Shown: positions 36,961-49,641 of the stretch, one piece after another
Position numbering within the stretch: the first letter of the stretch is position 1
How the letters are laid out: the number at the start of each line of letters is the position of its first letter
Source: Neoconidiobolus thromboides FSU 785
Lineage: Eukaryota > Entomophthoromycota > Entomophthoromycetes > Entomophthorales > Neoconidiobolaceae
Direction: 5' to 3'
Assembly: GCA_025603075.1 (NCBI GenBank)
Contig: MU626316.1
Span: 46,699 to 110,698, forward strand
Length of the DNA stretch: 64,000 bases
The notes under the pieces: generated by a model
Database searches by the model: none
What the model was told of the DNA's origin: nothing
Seen by the model: only the letters and a program-made list of their open reading frames with translations
Made by a program: the position numbers and the translations under genes

Positions 36961-37858
36961 ATGTCAAACTATCGCTCTTATACTTACCAACAAAAAGCTG
37001 AATTACAACAAAATGTAACAGCCAAAGAATTTTTAAACCTTGTTATTGAAAAGGAGAGTAATTTATGCCTTTCTTTAGATGTAACCAGTAAAAAGAAGTT
37101 CCTTGAATTAGCTGACCAACTTGGACCTTATATTTGTTTATTAAAGGTAATTTACTTCTATCAAAAAAATATAAATTTTACTCTTGATAGACACATATTG
37201 ATATCTTGGAAGATTTCGACTATTCTATCATCGAAGAATTACAGTTTTTAGCAAAGAAACATAACTTCATGATTTTCGAAGATCGAAAATTTGCTGATAT
37301 TGGTATATAAATTTTTATAGTATTTTTCTTTCATTTACACTCTTAGGTAATACTGTGAAAAACCAATATCTTAAAGGTGTATATAGAATCGCTCAATGGG
37401 CCGACTTTACTAACTGCCATATTATACCTGGTGAAGGTATCATTCAAGGTTTAAAGTCGGTAGGTTTAGATACCACCCTTGTACCAAAGCCAAGGGCTTT
37501 ATTACTTTTGGCTCAAATGTCAAGTGCTGGCTCTTTAGCAACTGGTGACTATACTGAAAAAAATGTTAAGCTTGCAGACCAGCATAGCGACTTTGTAGCA
37601 GGGTTTATTGCCGCAGGTCAATTAAAGTCAGAAGCTACCCCAATGATTGTTATGACCCCAGGTATTGGACTTGAAGTAGCAGGCGATGCTATGGGGCAAC
37701 AGTATAGAACACCTGAGTCTATTATAACAAAGAACCACTCAGATATTATTATTGTTGGTAGAAACATTATCAACAGTGAAAATCCAGTTAAGATGGCTAA
37801 AAAATATCGTGAAGTAGGGTGGGAAGCTTACTTAAAATCTGTAAAACCTTCCCCATAA
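36961..37858 (+). CDS. URA3: orotidine 5'-phosphate decarboxylase
   Basis: Converts OMP to UMP in the last step of de novo pyrimidine synthesis; cytosolic. Exons 36961-37146, 37191-37302 and 37347-37858 give 269 residues, typical of fungal enzymes. Visible motifs: [18 protein letters not shown] at the start of the barrel, [11 protein letters not shown], the active-site loop [10 protein letters not shown] (Lys95 catalytic, with Asp93 and Asp98), [22 protein letters not shown], the phosphate-binding MTPGIGLE...QQYRTPE segment and IIVGRNII near the end. The ATG of MSNYRSYTY is the first in frame. A MITE lies close upstream. Confidence 0.97.
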
Positions 37859-38126
37859 GTCATAGAGTAGATAGATAGTCCATACTACTATCAAAAAATA
37901 AATTATAACATTAAAATTCCTTCTATTTGTATATTTAGTGTTAATTAATCACATCATAATACAAGACTACTATACATTAAGTTACTTATAATAAAATAGA
38001 TAAATGTTAAGTTTTATTATAAAAATAAAGCCCATTCAAACTTTTTAATAAAGGATAAAAATGGAACTCTATAAATTCGCTTTTGTGACAGTAAGTATTT
38101 GTCCTAAACAATTAGGGGCATCTAAA

Positions 38127-38995
38127 TTAAAAGTTCTTTTTCTTTTCGTCCATAGAAAATCCTCCTGGACCTACAGAGGCTAAAAGTAAGAAACCTCCAA
38201 CAGTAGAGAGGGTTTGGAAGAAATCATATTTAGCATGGTCTCTTTCAAAATGATGATCAGATAAGGACCACCAATTGTTGACAAAAATATTTAGTATACT
38301 TAAGAAAAGTACCATAAAAAGGGCTGACCATTTGGCTTTAAATCCAACAGCAATCATACCACAAGCAACAAGACCAATGACTGAAACAACTGCACGGAAA
38401 AGCGTGAACTCACCAGCAAATACAAAGCCAAGGAAAAGGAAAACAAGGAGGATACGACCAGCCAATAAAATATAAGTTGATTTTTCAGTTTGAGTAATTG
38501 AAGGTAAACCAGCAAATACTTGTTTACGTTTAGCAAGTAAATTTTCAGATAAGAGCATTAAAAGTCCGCCAATAACTGAAAAGTTATAAAGGATAAATTT
38601 AAAGTCAAATACCATACCATAACCAATTGCTTGAGAAATAACAACACCAACTAAGCCAGCGACAGCATATTCAGTATATTTACGTTGTACAGCAAGAGTG
38701 GAACAAATCAACATAAACTTTATATATAATTTTTAAAAAAGTATAATTGAATATTTGAGTTACTTACAATAACGTTTAAACCAAGGAAAACTTCTGGGAC
38801 AATCCATGGCAATCCACGGTGATGTCTCATAAAAAACACTTGTTCAGACCATTGCATAATAATTCTTAAAGAGTCTTCATAAAATGTAACTACAAGAAGA
38901 AAACGAGCAATATTTGCAAAATAAGGCTTAATTGGCGCGGTGATTTGGATTAATTTATCCTCTAACTGGGCAGAGTATTCTTTTACTTGATCCAT
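38127..38995 (-). CDS. ER cargo receptor SURF4/Erv29
   Basis: Multi-span cargo receptor that loads soluble secretory proteins into COPII vesicles at the ER and cycles with the Golgi. Exons 38768-38995 and 38127-38717 give 272 residues, as in the family. The N-terminal cytosolic segment MDQVKEYSAQLEDKL is followed by PYFANIARFLLVVTFYEDSL, the conserved RIIMQW, then about six further hydrophobic helices and SVGPGG near the end. The C-terminus EKKKNF carries lysines at positions -3 and -4, the KKxx COPI retrieval signal. It converges with URA3 (about 270 bases between stops). Confidence 0.95.
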
Positions 38996-39699
38996 TTCTT
39001 TATTGTTAAAACTATCTTATATTTACAATAGAATTTCCTAAAAAACGGTTTATTAATATATAAAACTAGTATGTTATCTTTTATTTACTTGAATGTTAAA
39101 TAGTTTAATAAAACAAATTATAAAATAAACTTTTGATCTTTATTTATTGTTTGAGTTGCCTTAGATTGGATGTGAAGCATTGTTTTGGTTGCTTTACTAG
39201 CCAATCATTTTGAGATAATCACCTTCATCATTTTTTTTTACCCCTTTATGTTTGTTTAACAATATATTAGTGGAGAATCAAGTATACTAATACCCTTTGT
39301 TACGTGGCATCACAAAACTGAGGCATTAAGAGCCAATGGTAGACGGCTTAGATACAATCAACCAATGATAAGTGGAGAGTCACTTTACGATATGCCAACT
39401 TTGATTGGCCTAAAACATTAACATTAAAATAGAATTTGTCAATTTTGGCTACATTATCTATAATAAATAAGTACTAATGGTAGAATAAAAAGCTTTTGAA
39501 GCTGATGAATTAATTTAGTATATTGATATGAGGCTATAGACATATCAATAGTTAGGTATTAAAATTTCTATTAATAATCAGGGTTCAAAAGGTATCTAAA
39601 TGGTAGTATTATAATAGAAGGATAGATAATTAAAGTTCAACTACTGTATAAAATAAAGAAAGCTCAAGTAATGTAATCATGAAATTTAGCACAAAATTT
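38996..39699. other. intergenic region upstream of SURF4
   Basis: Holds several CCAAT pentamers (around 39211, 39332 and 39361) compatible with HAP/NF-Y sites in the promoter of the minus-strand SURF4 gene; significance not tested. No coding signal. Confidence 0.4.
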
Positions 39700-39798
39700 G
39701 GGGATGTATTTTTGTATTCAAGAATTTTACTAGTAATTTTTCTGCTCAAACAGTGCTTCAGAGATGGAAGAAGTAATGAACCCAAAAAAAACACCCTC
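39700..39798 (+). mobile_element. short hairpin MITE, copy 11
   Basis: 99 bases, GGGGATGT to ACACCCTC, with a perfect ATTT duplication. An open frame across it (39679-39894) is spurious. Confidence 0.85.
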
Positions 39799-40278
39799 AT
39801 TTATTATCTCATAACTCTACAAAATATACATACTTTAACCGTTACTCTTAGTATAGAGATAGCTCAGATATATCTAGACAATTGTTACTGTTGAAAAATA
39901 TTTATAAATAAATGATTGGTTATGTATTACCACCTTTGATATGTATAATAACATTTGTTATTTAAATAGCAATTATTAGATAGATGGATTAATAAAGTGA
40001 TTCCTTAGCTATAAATTAGTATTGTATATATAAATAAAATAGATTCGTTTTAACATTTTTACTCTCCTTTTTTTAATTATACGCTTTTTATCAACTTTTA
40101 ATAGTATGGGTATCTTCAACTTATATATTGTTAAAGTAAAGTATAATGTAATTAAAAAGTGATTTATTTTAAATTGCGACTTGCGAGCTTATTAAGAAAT
40201 TCGCAAAAAATTAGGGGTATTGAGTTAGAGTAGTTAGGTTTTTATAGAACTAACTAGAAGTATAAAATACGCCGCACT
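39799..40278. other. intergenic region downstream of the SAPS-domain gene
   Basis: No coding signal; includes the 3' end of the minus-strand gene that stops at 40279. Confidence 0.5.
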
Positions 40279-43223
40279 CTACATAGAAGGTGGTGAAGAA
40301 AAATGAGTTGGTATAGGTCTATGTAAACCAAGCTCGTCATCATCCTCTTCATCTTCATCATCGTCTTCATCATCCTCAACGCCCCATCTCGAATTACTAA
40401 AACTATTTGGCTCAAGGTTATTAAAGTGATCTGAAGTTGAACTATTAAGCTAGATAAAATTAATATCCATTATATATATATACATTAAATAGTACCTGTT
40501 CATTAAGGCTCCCTGTTTGAATATTAATTTCTCCTTCAGTACTAGTAATACTATCAGTTATATGATCTAAATTTGAAGCAGTTTTTGAGTCGTTATATTG
40601 TAAATTAGCAGAAGGGGTAGTCAACGTAGAGGGTCCTGGGGAATAATTCGTCATGTTGCCATCTAAAGGTTCCATATCTCTTTTCTTAGTTTCACTTAAT
40701 GCTTGATAAACATATTCTTGCCAACTAGGTGAGTGAGCAAACTTTTGAACCCTTTCACCTAACTCAAAACCAGCACGATCTATAAGCTTTACTGTTTCTT
40801 CAGCAATAAATGTGAGATACCCCATATAACCTAATCGAATTCCACTTGAGTTTGAAGTTGTATTATCATTACTATTCTGAATATTTAAGATACGTTCTGT
40901 AATTTTAGCATTAATAAAGAGAGAAGATATTAGTGACAGATTAGTAATATGGTCCGTAGGTAAATTTAAAACTTGATGGATGATATCAAACACTACTACA
41001 TGAACAAAATTATTCCATGGATAACTTTGGAATAAATCCAAGAACACGATAAGTACATCATTATCTAATATACTTAACTTAGCCCATTCTCCTATTGAAA
41101 TCTTTTTTTCTGTAGCCTTGCTGATACTTAAAGATTCCATTTCCGGAATAGGATTATCATCATTAATTTCTTCTGGCTCTTCTACCTTTTTATCTTCAAC
41201 AAATGAATCTACACTTTCTGATACAGGTTCCTCTGGAGTTTGAGTAGTTTCTTCAGATACACCAAATTGATCAAATTTACCTAATGATGGTTTATCACTT
41301 ACAGAAGGTTTAATTTTTTTAGTTGCTATAAGTGGGACAGGATCAATGAAGCTTTCTAATCCTGGCTTATCTAAGAAACTATCACGTTTTTCAATAAGTC
41401 TATTAATTTCCTCTGCACCCAAAGGTGCGGGCGTGATGTTCAAACTCTTCATATTTGATCCATGTAAAAGTTCAGCAATTAATTCACAAACTTTTAATCT
41501 CTCAAACCCAAGTGGAATAAAAGTACCAGAAGTATTCGATATAGGCTGGTTCTAACGAAATGATTAGTAAAGTAATTAAATGTAAATTAAAAGTATACGA
41601 TTGAACGTGGTTCTCTTAAAAGTTTAACGAAATCAGGGAGCCTTCGAGTAAGAATACTAATTAAAATACCCAAATCAACTAAAGGTGGAGTAGATGTTTG
41701 ACTTGCTGAAAGTGGTGGGCTTGGAGAAGGTGAGCGGGAATTTCTTGCGGAGCTCTGTCCATGGTGGTCAGTATCACTATCTCTAATAAATTAAAAGGTA
41801 TAAAAAATCATTATATATTGCAAAAATATTAATGAACTAAAAATGACAAAAGCTTACAAGAAATGTCTACGAATGATTTCAATAAAAATTGTTACCCCAA
41901 ACGTTAATGAAGATATTAATTGAGATGAAGGCAAGAAAGGATCTTTTTCCAATAACTCGACTGGCAATGGAACATCCAACATATAATATACAATGCGGTT
42001 CAATGTGACTTCACTAATTTGATTGATTAAAACACAAGATTATTAAAAAGACAAACTGAAACCCAAGCAATTTATACTAAAAATTGTATCAAATAAGTTT
42101 ACCTCGTAAGATCTTTAACTAATGAGTAGCAACGTGAGGCATAAGGCTGACCTGTTACTGGATCAAATCCAAAATTGGTTTGTGGATTTCCACTTTGTCC
42201 TGTAGCTGTAGGAGGTGCTTGAGAAATAGCTAAAATATGTAAAAGGACCTGTGATACATTAGAATGGATATCATATCCATATTTAGGATCCATACGATCA
42301 ACTAACATCTGAATAAGACCTTGAGCATGGAGCCATTCTGCAACTCCTTGTCCATCGGACATCTCCTCCAAGCATAAAAGCTTCAATAATATATCTAAAA
42401 CCATAGTATCATCTAAATGATCTAAAATGGATTTTACAGTATCCTTTTGTTCATATAAAAAGGCTAAAGCTTGACGCGTCCGGCGCGCAATTAACGAAGT
42501 GAAAATACGCCCAAAAGCAAGAGATAGGTGAGGTGGTATTTGAGTGTTTGGAGGCAAATAAATGATATCCCAGAGCTTTTGAAGTGCATTATCAGGATAC
42601 CTCAAGATGGTATCTTGTATAATAAGGTTCTCAAAGGCTAGAATTTCTAAACTGATTAATGCAAGTTTCCTTTTTCCAGCCGCTAGTTCCTCTTCAGCTT
42701 TAGAAGAGTTTTCCACAAATGCCCCTACACCAGTTGATATGATTTCGTCATCTAGGATATTAGATGAGCTACTTGTTTCTTTTTTTGAGTCATCTTCATT
42801 AGAATCATTTGTTTCTTCTTTCTTATTGATTCCTTCCTCAGCTGAGCTTCCTTGCTTTTGAGCTTGTTTATTCCCTGGAGCAATTCCATTTTCAAAAACC
42901 CAATTAAAAAGTTTAGCAATTACTTCGGGTTTACTTAGCCTAAATTATATTAGTTAATCATCGAAATTGAATAATAGAATAAGGTTTTTTATATATAATA
43001 TTTACCAGTGAAGCAATCGGTCATTTCCTTTTTTCAATTCCTGTAAAAGCTCAGCGTCTTTAAGTACGGCTTCCAATTCATTATCCCAAGCATGAGATAT
43101 AGATTCAGAGTCAGTAGATTGGTCATCAGATGAAACCCTCGTGTCTTCCTCAGCTTGATCTAATTTATCTAAAAGTGTTTCGAAACTAACAGCGTTGGCT
43201 TGAAATGCAAATCTCCAAAACAT
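40279..43223 (-). CDS. SAPS-domain regulatory subunit of a PP6/Sit4-type phosphatase
   Basis: Regulatory subunit that binds the Sit4/PP6 catalytic subunit and acts in cell-cycle and TOR signalling. About seven exons; the first (43006-43223) starts MFWRFAFQANAVSFETLLDK, a typical SAPS start, followed by LLHWLSKPEVIAKLFNWVF, an acidic Ser/Glu/Lys linker, then the helical-repeat SAPS core (KRKLALISLEILAFENLII, LAFLYEQKDTVKSILDHL, LLKLLCLEEMSDGQGVAEWL, VSQVLLHILAISQAPP). A further core part contains RLPDFVKLLREPRS and FERLKVCELIAELLHGSN, another acidic linker, and VVVFDIIHQVLNLP through GYMGYLTFIAEETVKLIDR. The last exon (40279-40450) is strongly acidic (Asp/Glu run). Homology to yeast Sap155/Sap190 and human PP6R is clear. 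Confidence 0.92.
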
Positions 43224-45293
43224 TTTTTTAATTTGATATAACCTGAATGTTTTAAATTATTCTCTTAGTTATAATTTTATGGAAATCTAAAAGAAAAGAG
43301 TTACATTTATGATATAAGCTTCGATAAATTAAGGATTATATTTGGTCATTTAGGGTAAAAATATGTTTATAAAAAACTAACCTTATTTCCGTCCAAAGTG
43401 AGTATTATAAAGTGGCCCTTTGTAAACGTGTAAAAATATGAAAAGTAAATTAACTATGATTAGTGCGTTGTATATCACTTTGATATACTTGCTAATGATA
43501 AATTTATATTTACAACCGTATAAACAATGATTTGTATTCTAATTTTCCTAAGTGACTTCTTTAGATTTATAATAATGCTTACACTAGCCAATAAAATATT
43601 ATTGCGTTCTTTTTTGCAGAACTTAGAGTGGGGATAAAAAGTCAAATCTGCATAAAAGATACTGTGACTATTTTTAAGATCATTTTTACTAAAACTTGGA
43701 TTTAATCCTCTAATTCTTGGGTATATTCTATCACAGATTCACAAATTTACAAATCATACGGCAATTACAACTTGAAATTCAAAAACTATTGAATTCTAAT
43801 AGTCATTAATGATAAATAAAGTAGTATATTAAAATTTATTTACATTTCGCTATAAAATTAAAAGTCATTATTTCATATCAAAATTCAAAGCCTTCGTAAT
43901 TTCGTGGAATAATAAAAAGGTCAATAAATCAAGCCTAAATTATAAATTATTACCATACAAATTATTACATATGAAAAATATAGATGTAAAAATTTGGCTA
44001 TATTGTTTTATAAATGATTAGTAGTAGTGTTGTTCAATATAACTTAAAAACAAAAACATTAATCTTTGTAACGACCATTTTATTTTATTTACATTTAATC
44101 AAATGTCATTAGAAATTATGGAAATCTAATTTAATTTAAATAGAAATTACTACGAACAGTAAATACGAAACGCCTTTTTATAGATAGCAATTATCTATGA
44201 AGTTAATATTAAAATTGACATATTATATAAATTATAGGATGTTAGATAACATAACATTTACCTTGTTTTTTACTAGTTAAAAACATTAGCAGGATTAGTA
44301 ATTGGATATCTCTACTATGAAATAAAAATACAATTTGTCATTTAAAGATTGATTAATAGTATCTTCTAAAATAATGATAAGAAAAGTATAATTACAATTT
44401 TGTATTTTTATGTTGTCGCAATATATCGATTCAACTGTTTAAGGACTTTTAAAAAAAATCAGCAATGAATGTATTTTAAGGTTCAAATAATCTTTTAAAT
44501 AATAAAATATTGGCATTAAATTTAAAATACGAACTGAACACACAATTAAATTAAATAATATAATGAAGGCTTTCAAGAACTAAAACTATAATAGAGTTTA
44601 ACTTTTTAAGTATATTTTCAAACTAAATCCAATGTTAAAGGCTAGATTAAATAAAATCTCAACGAGTAGCTACAAAGAAATCTATACAGTTTTGATTTAA
44701 TTAATCTACAATTTAAATGTAATAAATTATTGTTATTGATAAGAATATACTTAATATATACCATTTAAAATAACATGATATAAAAACTATGTATAATTTT
44801 AGGATTTTAAATTTGATCTCTGCTCAAATTAGAAGTTAATTGTCGTTATTGAAAATTGTACTCAAAGTATAACACTAAATTACTGAATATCTGATCTAAA
44901 ATTTAATTTTAATTTTTGAAAAATTGTAAAGGTGAAATAAAATTTAAGTAACATGAAGTTGAAGGCACTTTTGATTGGGTAAAAGTCTCTTTCATACTTT
45001 GCAAAATAATAAAACGTTCCAAAACTAATCCAATCAGTTACTTTTTGCAACATAACAACCAATAAATTTAAATATAAGAAAAATGTAATATTTGAGTATC
45101 CAATCAATTTATTAGGAATCGAAATCACAAGGATAGCATGAGTCATAGTTATTCTCTACACACCAACCTTTTAAACTTAGCTTTAAAAATAATAAATACC
45201 CTTGATGCCCGTTTTTAAAGCAAAAATTTTAATTCATTTATTTACTTTCCATTTAAACGCGGAAAAATAAGTTAGTGATTAAATAAATTAAAA
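43224..45293. other. 2-kb intergenic region, divergent
   Basis: Space between divergent genes. A/T-rich with no supported gene; a minus-strand frame at 44880-45146 is hydrophobic but lacks any family mark and overlaps the likely promoter. Confidence 0.45.
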
Positions 45294-45668
45294 ATGATCA
45301 ACTACCCTTTAACCGCGTCAAATGGTAATAATGAACCATCATGTTTATGTCAAAACACTTTTGTTCAATCTCGTCCATTAAAATCACGTATTGCTCATCT
45401 TCGTGACGAAGCTGTAAAAATCGATAAAAGTTTATTAGTTGAAAGTATGGTATCAAAAAGTATCAATGTATCAGCAGTCGCATTACAATCGCCTCTTTCT
45501 TTTAAGACATCAAAAAGAAGTGATCTACCATCTCATCTTAAACGTCAAGGTTGTGAAATTCAAGAAGATTGTTTAAGAGGGAATGGAGCTGACAAATCTT
45601 CATATGGGTATTTAGGAAGTATTGGATCCTTCAAGGCTTTTAAAACGTATAATTTAATTTGTATTTAA
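45294..45668 (+). CDS. small protein with KRSDLPxHLKR motif (paralogue A)
   Basis: A single exon of 124 residues. The conserved central part contains LKSRIAHLRDEAVKI (basic/helical), SPLSFKTSKRSDLPSHLKR and a short acidic part. The convergent gene at 46364-46744 encodes a clear paralogue with the same blocks (FKSRIALLRNEDVKI, SPLSCKTVKRSDLPPHLKR). The N- and C-termini differ. There is no signal peptide or membrane segment. The family is not recognised. SP and TP dipeptides and basic patches would suit a small nuclear or phosphoregulated protein, but that is speculation. Confidence 0.65.
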   Translation: MINYPLTASNGNNEPSCLCQNTFVQSRPLKSRIAHLRDEAVKIDKSLLVESMVSKSINVSAVALQSPLSFKTSKRSDLPSHLKRQGCEIQEDCLRGNGADKSSYGYLGSIGSFKAFKTYNLICI

Positions 45669-46363
45669 TATTAATAATATTTAACTTTCTATTAGTCAAA
45701 ATGTTACATTTGCTTCAGTGAAGTTGACTTTTGAACCTAATAATCAAAATTCGGTTGAACTGGAATAGTTAATAGAGCTAAGTTCTTAGTTCATTGTGAA
45801 TATCGAATTTAAATATACCACAGCTCAGTCTTTATGCTAAAATAACACTTATCAAAATTCATAAGTTTGATATTGTCTTGATCTAGGAAAAGGTCATGTT
45901 TATTTAAAAAATAAAAGAGATTTTTATTTACTATATTATAATTGCTATTTTAAATTATTTATTCAACACTAAAAAGATGGTATTTGGAATAAATTGATAA
46001 ACACTATTATTATACGAAAGAATTAATACAGTAATTATCAGTATGATGTTATTTGTAATTACGTTAGAATCTTTAAAGATGGTATTTTATTTTGCAGCTT
46101 TAATTAGCAAAAATTTACTATTAACTGGTAATAATTTATCACCGTTAATAATATTTTTTTACTTCTTTCAGTTAAACTAAACAAATTACTACTGAGTCAA
46201 TAAACTGTTAGTATTACACTTTAATGTTAAAATACAATTGAAAATATAATAATATTTAACAATAAATTATTTTTATTCAACAAAAGGCAAAAGCATAGTC
46301 AAAAGATAAACTGATAAGAAAAGATTTAGCTCTTTGAACTATTTCGGTTAGGAGTGTTTTTGA
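45669..46363. other. intergenic region between the convergent paralogues
   Basis: No coding signal. It is not an obvious inverted repeat, so the duplication is old in non-coding sequence. Confidence 0.5.
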
Positions 46364-46744
46364 TTAACAACTTATATTGTAGTTAGGTAAACCAAAGCCG
46401 CTAATTCTGCGCAACTTTTGGTTTGGTTCATTATACCTTGCAGCAAGACCTCTCATTTCTGGAAGTTCTTCTTCATCAGATGAGTCAATCTCTAACTCAT
46501 ATGAGCGACGCTTAAGATGAGGTGGAAGATCAGAACGCTTCACAGTTTTGCATGAGAGAGGCGAATTAGTAGATGGTAAAACCAAACCACTACCAACGCT
46601 TAAGCTTCTTGCAGAAGGGGCATCTATTATTAAAGCACGTTCAATCTTGACATCTTCATTACGTAGTAAAGCTATACGTGACTTGAATGGATGAACTTTA
46701 TTATTTAAAAAAGTAACATTAACATTTGAAGTAATATTGTACAT
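46364..46744 (-). CDS. small protein with KRSDLPxHLKR motif (paralogue B)
   Basis: A single exon of 126 residues starting MYNITSNVNVTF. It shares FKSRIALLRNEDVKI and SPLSCKTVKRSDLPPHLKR with the convergent gene at 45294-45668; after this it has an acidic DSSDEEELPEM segment (casein-kinase-2-like sites) and a basic end with NQKLRRISGFGLPNY. RRIS resembles a protein-kinase-A site. No named family recognised. Its conservation with paralogue A is the main evidence that both are real genes. Confidence 0.65.
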   Translation of the reverse strand: MYNITSNVNVTFLNNKVHPFKSRIALLRNEDVKIERALIIDAPSARSLSVGSGLVLPSTNSPLSCKTVKRSDLPPHLKRRSYELEIDSSDEEELPEMRGLAARYNEPNQKLRRISGFGLPNYNISC

Positions 46745-48806
46745 AACTTTATTTGTATTTGTGAAAAATAATAGAGCAAAAAATCAAAGATTTTTTTTAA
46801 AAAAAAATAATTTGATGAAAGGAAAATCAAGGGTATTTATTATTTTCAATTTGCTTAGTTATTTAAGGAGGGTGTATTTTTGAATAAAATTCAGTCATAA
46901 CTCAACCACTTGATTTTTCATTTCTGATTTTTTATCGGACCAAAATTTTAAATTATGTCATAACGGAAAAGTTATATGAAAATCTTACTAAATTGAGATT
47001 TCAAGTAACTTTTTTATATCAATTAGTGATCATGGGGCTGAATCATAATACATTACTATTCTGTATTCAAGAACACATTAGTTGCACCAACAAACTAGAT
47101 TATGTTATTAGCTTAATTAATTGGTGTAGAGTATTTCCGCCTTATGCTTATTTATATCATTAAAATGGGTATAATATATTATTTTATTGTACAAGAAATA
47201 TTATCAAATACTCGATAAAGAATAACGAGATTTAAAAGATAATAAAATATATTAGATATATTAAATGTACTAAATATAAATTTTATTTAGGAAGACTACG
47301 TTTAAATTTGGAAAACAAAAAAACTAAGTGTTAAGGGGTTATGGGGCAGCATTTATTATTTAAGTCACTAATCTATCGTTTATTTATATTAACGAATGAA
47401 ATAGATATTTGATAGTTTGAAGTTAATATCATTGGTTATGGAAACCATACTTTTATTTTGATTACTGAATGTTTGACTCTAAACCGGAGAAATAATCGAA
47501 GTTCGTTGTTTTAGATAAAACAATATTATTAAATTTTTAATATAATTAAATCTATGTCATCACTTCATTAACTCTAATTCAGTTAATAAACAATGGAAAT
47601 ATGGTTAACTAGTCTTTAAAAAGCTAAATATTAGTTTATAGTATTATTTTTTAGAAAAAGGAGTTAAAATTTACATTATTCAATGGAAATTGTGTAAATT
47701 TAATACATAAAAGCATAACTTAATCTTAATAAAAATAAGAAGCTAAAGGATCAGTGTATCTATACTATACTGTTTATAATAAGAATATAATAAAATACAC
47801 AACAGTAAACTTAATTTTCTATTTTTTGATACCAAAATGGCGCGTTTTAAATTAAGAATAAAAATACTATTAAATTAAAAGCACACAATGTGTTAATTAA
47901 AGATTTAAATAAACTATCTTTTAGTCATTGTTGAGGTTTAGGTTAAAAATAACATAATTACTATAAAAGTTATTATTAGTTTAATAGTGTTATATTTTTG
48001 ATATTAATTGAATAGTAGTTCAATGCCTTAAGTTAATCTTGTTTTGTTCTTTTCTCTTAATGAAAAATAAATTAATTATGTTTCGTCTAATGGTATTACT
48101 TTCAAAATATTGCTAATTTAATCTTTATTCAATTCACAATCAAAAATGGTCATATTGTTAATAATAGTTATACATTAATTTATTATCTACAATTTATTTT
48201 ATTACTCCACCTTCCTTAATTTACACTATTGCAGTAATAAGTCTAATTTCTTATTTGGAATATTATTCCATTCAATTCCTAATTGAAGGTGTAGTTTAAT
48301 TGATCCCATACCACATAGAACAAATTGATTATCATAACAACTTTCTACTAATTTCAATTGGTTCCATTTCATCCATTTCAATAATAGAAACAGTATAAAT
48401 TTTAATTACAATGATAGTCAGCCTCAATCAAAATGTAAAATTGAGACCTGTTTTAAAGGTGATAAAAGTAAATAATTACTTTCCTAACTTTTACTATCTT
48501 AATTCATGTTTGCAACTCAATTTTATTATTAAAAGGAAAAGGAAAGGCAATATCACTTATTTTATATAAAATAGTTAAAGGAAACAAAACAAATATAAAT
48601 AGTAATCAACTATTCCGAAATATATATAGTATATTTGTTTTATATTGAATGATAAAAATATAAAATGACTCAATTTAAAAATAAAAAGAATGAAGGAAAA
48701 TCAAAAGAGCTGTCACAAACAGATAAGCTCTACATATTTCAATAAAAAACAAACGCTTAATTATTAACGAAGAATCCTTAGGAAAGTGATGAATTTATCA
48801 ATGGCT
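46745..48806. other. 2-kb intergenic region
   Basis: A/T-rich; no gene, no MITE copy and no notable repeat found. Confidence 0.5.
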
Positions 48807-49381
48807 TCATGATTTATTATTTTTTAACCATTCATTCTGTTCTAATTCCAAAGCATTAATTCTAGAATCTAAGGCATTAGCTTTTTTATCTACAAAGTTG
48901 ATCAAATCCTATAGCTAATTAAATATCTTTTTATAAACATAAATAAATTAGTATTACTTCTAGTTGATCCACTTGTTTAAATGCTGAAGATAAATGATCA
49001 GTTAGCTTATTTAAAGAAGCTTGAGTATTATCGTTAAATAAATCTTGGTTCTCTATCTATTTTGTTTATAATATTTAACTTAATCATTTAAATTAATTAA
49101 TTAAACTTACTAATTCCAATTCTTCAATGGCATTCTGGGAGTTATGTGATTGCTCTTTTAATAGGGAATTTAAATCATTATACTAATTGAGTTTTATTTA
49201 ATAAGCTTGGTTTTAATAATAGAATATTTACTCCTTCTATATTTAATTCATTATGTTCTAAATTACTATCTTTTAACAGTTCGCTTAAATCTATAAAAAC
49301 ATCATTTACTTTGTATTACATTAACCATTTATTTATTCTCTTACCATTGTTTATCATATCCTGAACTTCTTTTTGACTCAT
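48807..49381 (-). CDS. short coiled-coil protein, BLOC-1 subunit 4 (cappuccino/Cnl1)-like
   Basis: Five short exons (49345-49381, 49232-49290, 49111-49182, 48958-49056, 48807-48908) join in frame to 122 residues, MSQKEVQDMI to WLKNNKS. The open frames are too short to show in a simple scan, but every junction is GT..AG and keeps frame. The product is almost wholly helical and acidic with heptad patterns. The last part, SSAFKQVDQLEDLINFVDKK (about 75-94), fits the conserved AFKxIDxLxxFV pattern of BLOC1S4/Cnl1, a subunit of an endosomal sorting complex. Assignment is tentative; another small coiled-coil protein is possible. Confidence 0.55.
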
Positions 49382-49641
49382 TTTACTATTCTTATATTAT
49401 GAATTGCTATTAAATATCCTTTAGACTTTTTTTTAGATTATCACAATGAGAAAGTTAAAATAAATTATAACGTAATCTTAATTCTTTAGAAATTTGAGTG
49501 TTTTGGTTTAAAATTAAATTTTGCAATGATTCTGTTATTTTTATGAATGCATATTAATTAATAATAAAATAAAATAATATATAATATGATTTTATTGATA
49601 GTAGTCTTTTTAAAATAAGCTTTAAAACATTATTTAAAAAA

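Noticed and set aside
38275-38475. Plus-strand frame opposite SURF4
   Set aside because: Shadow of the well-supported minus-strand SURF4 coding exon.
44880-45146. Minus-strand hydrophobic frame of 88 residues with an ATG
   Set aside because: No family mark or paralogue, A/T-driven hydrophobic composition, and it lies in the probable promoter of the gene at 45294.
46860-47045. GGAGGGTGTATTTTTG and ATGGGGCTG considered as MITE ends
   Set aside because: The interior does not match the family and no matching end or 4-base duplication was found.
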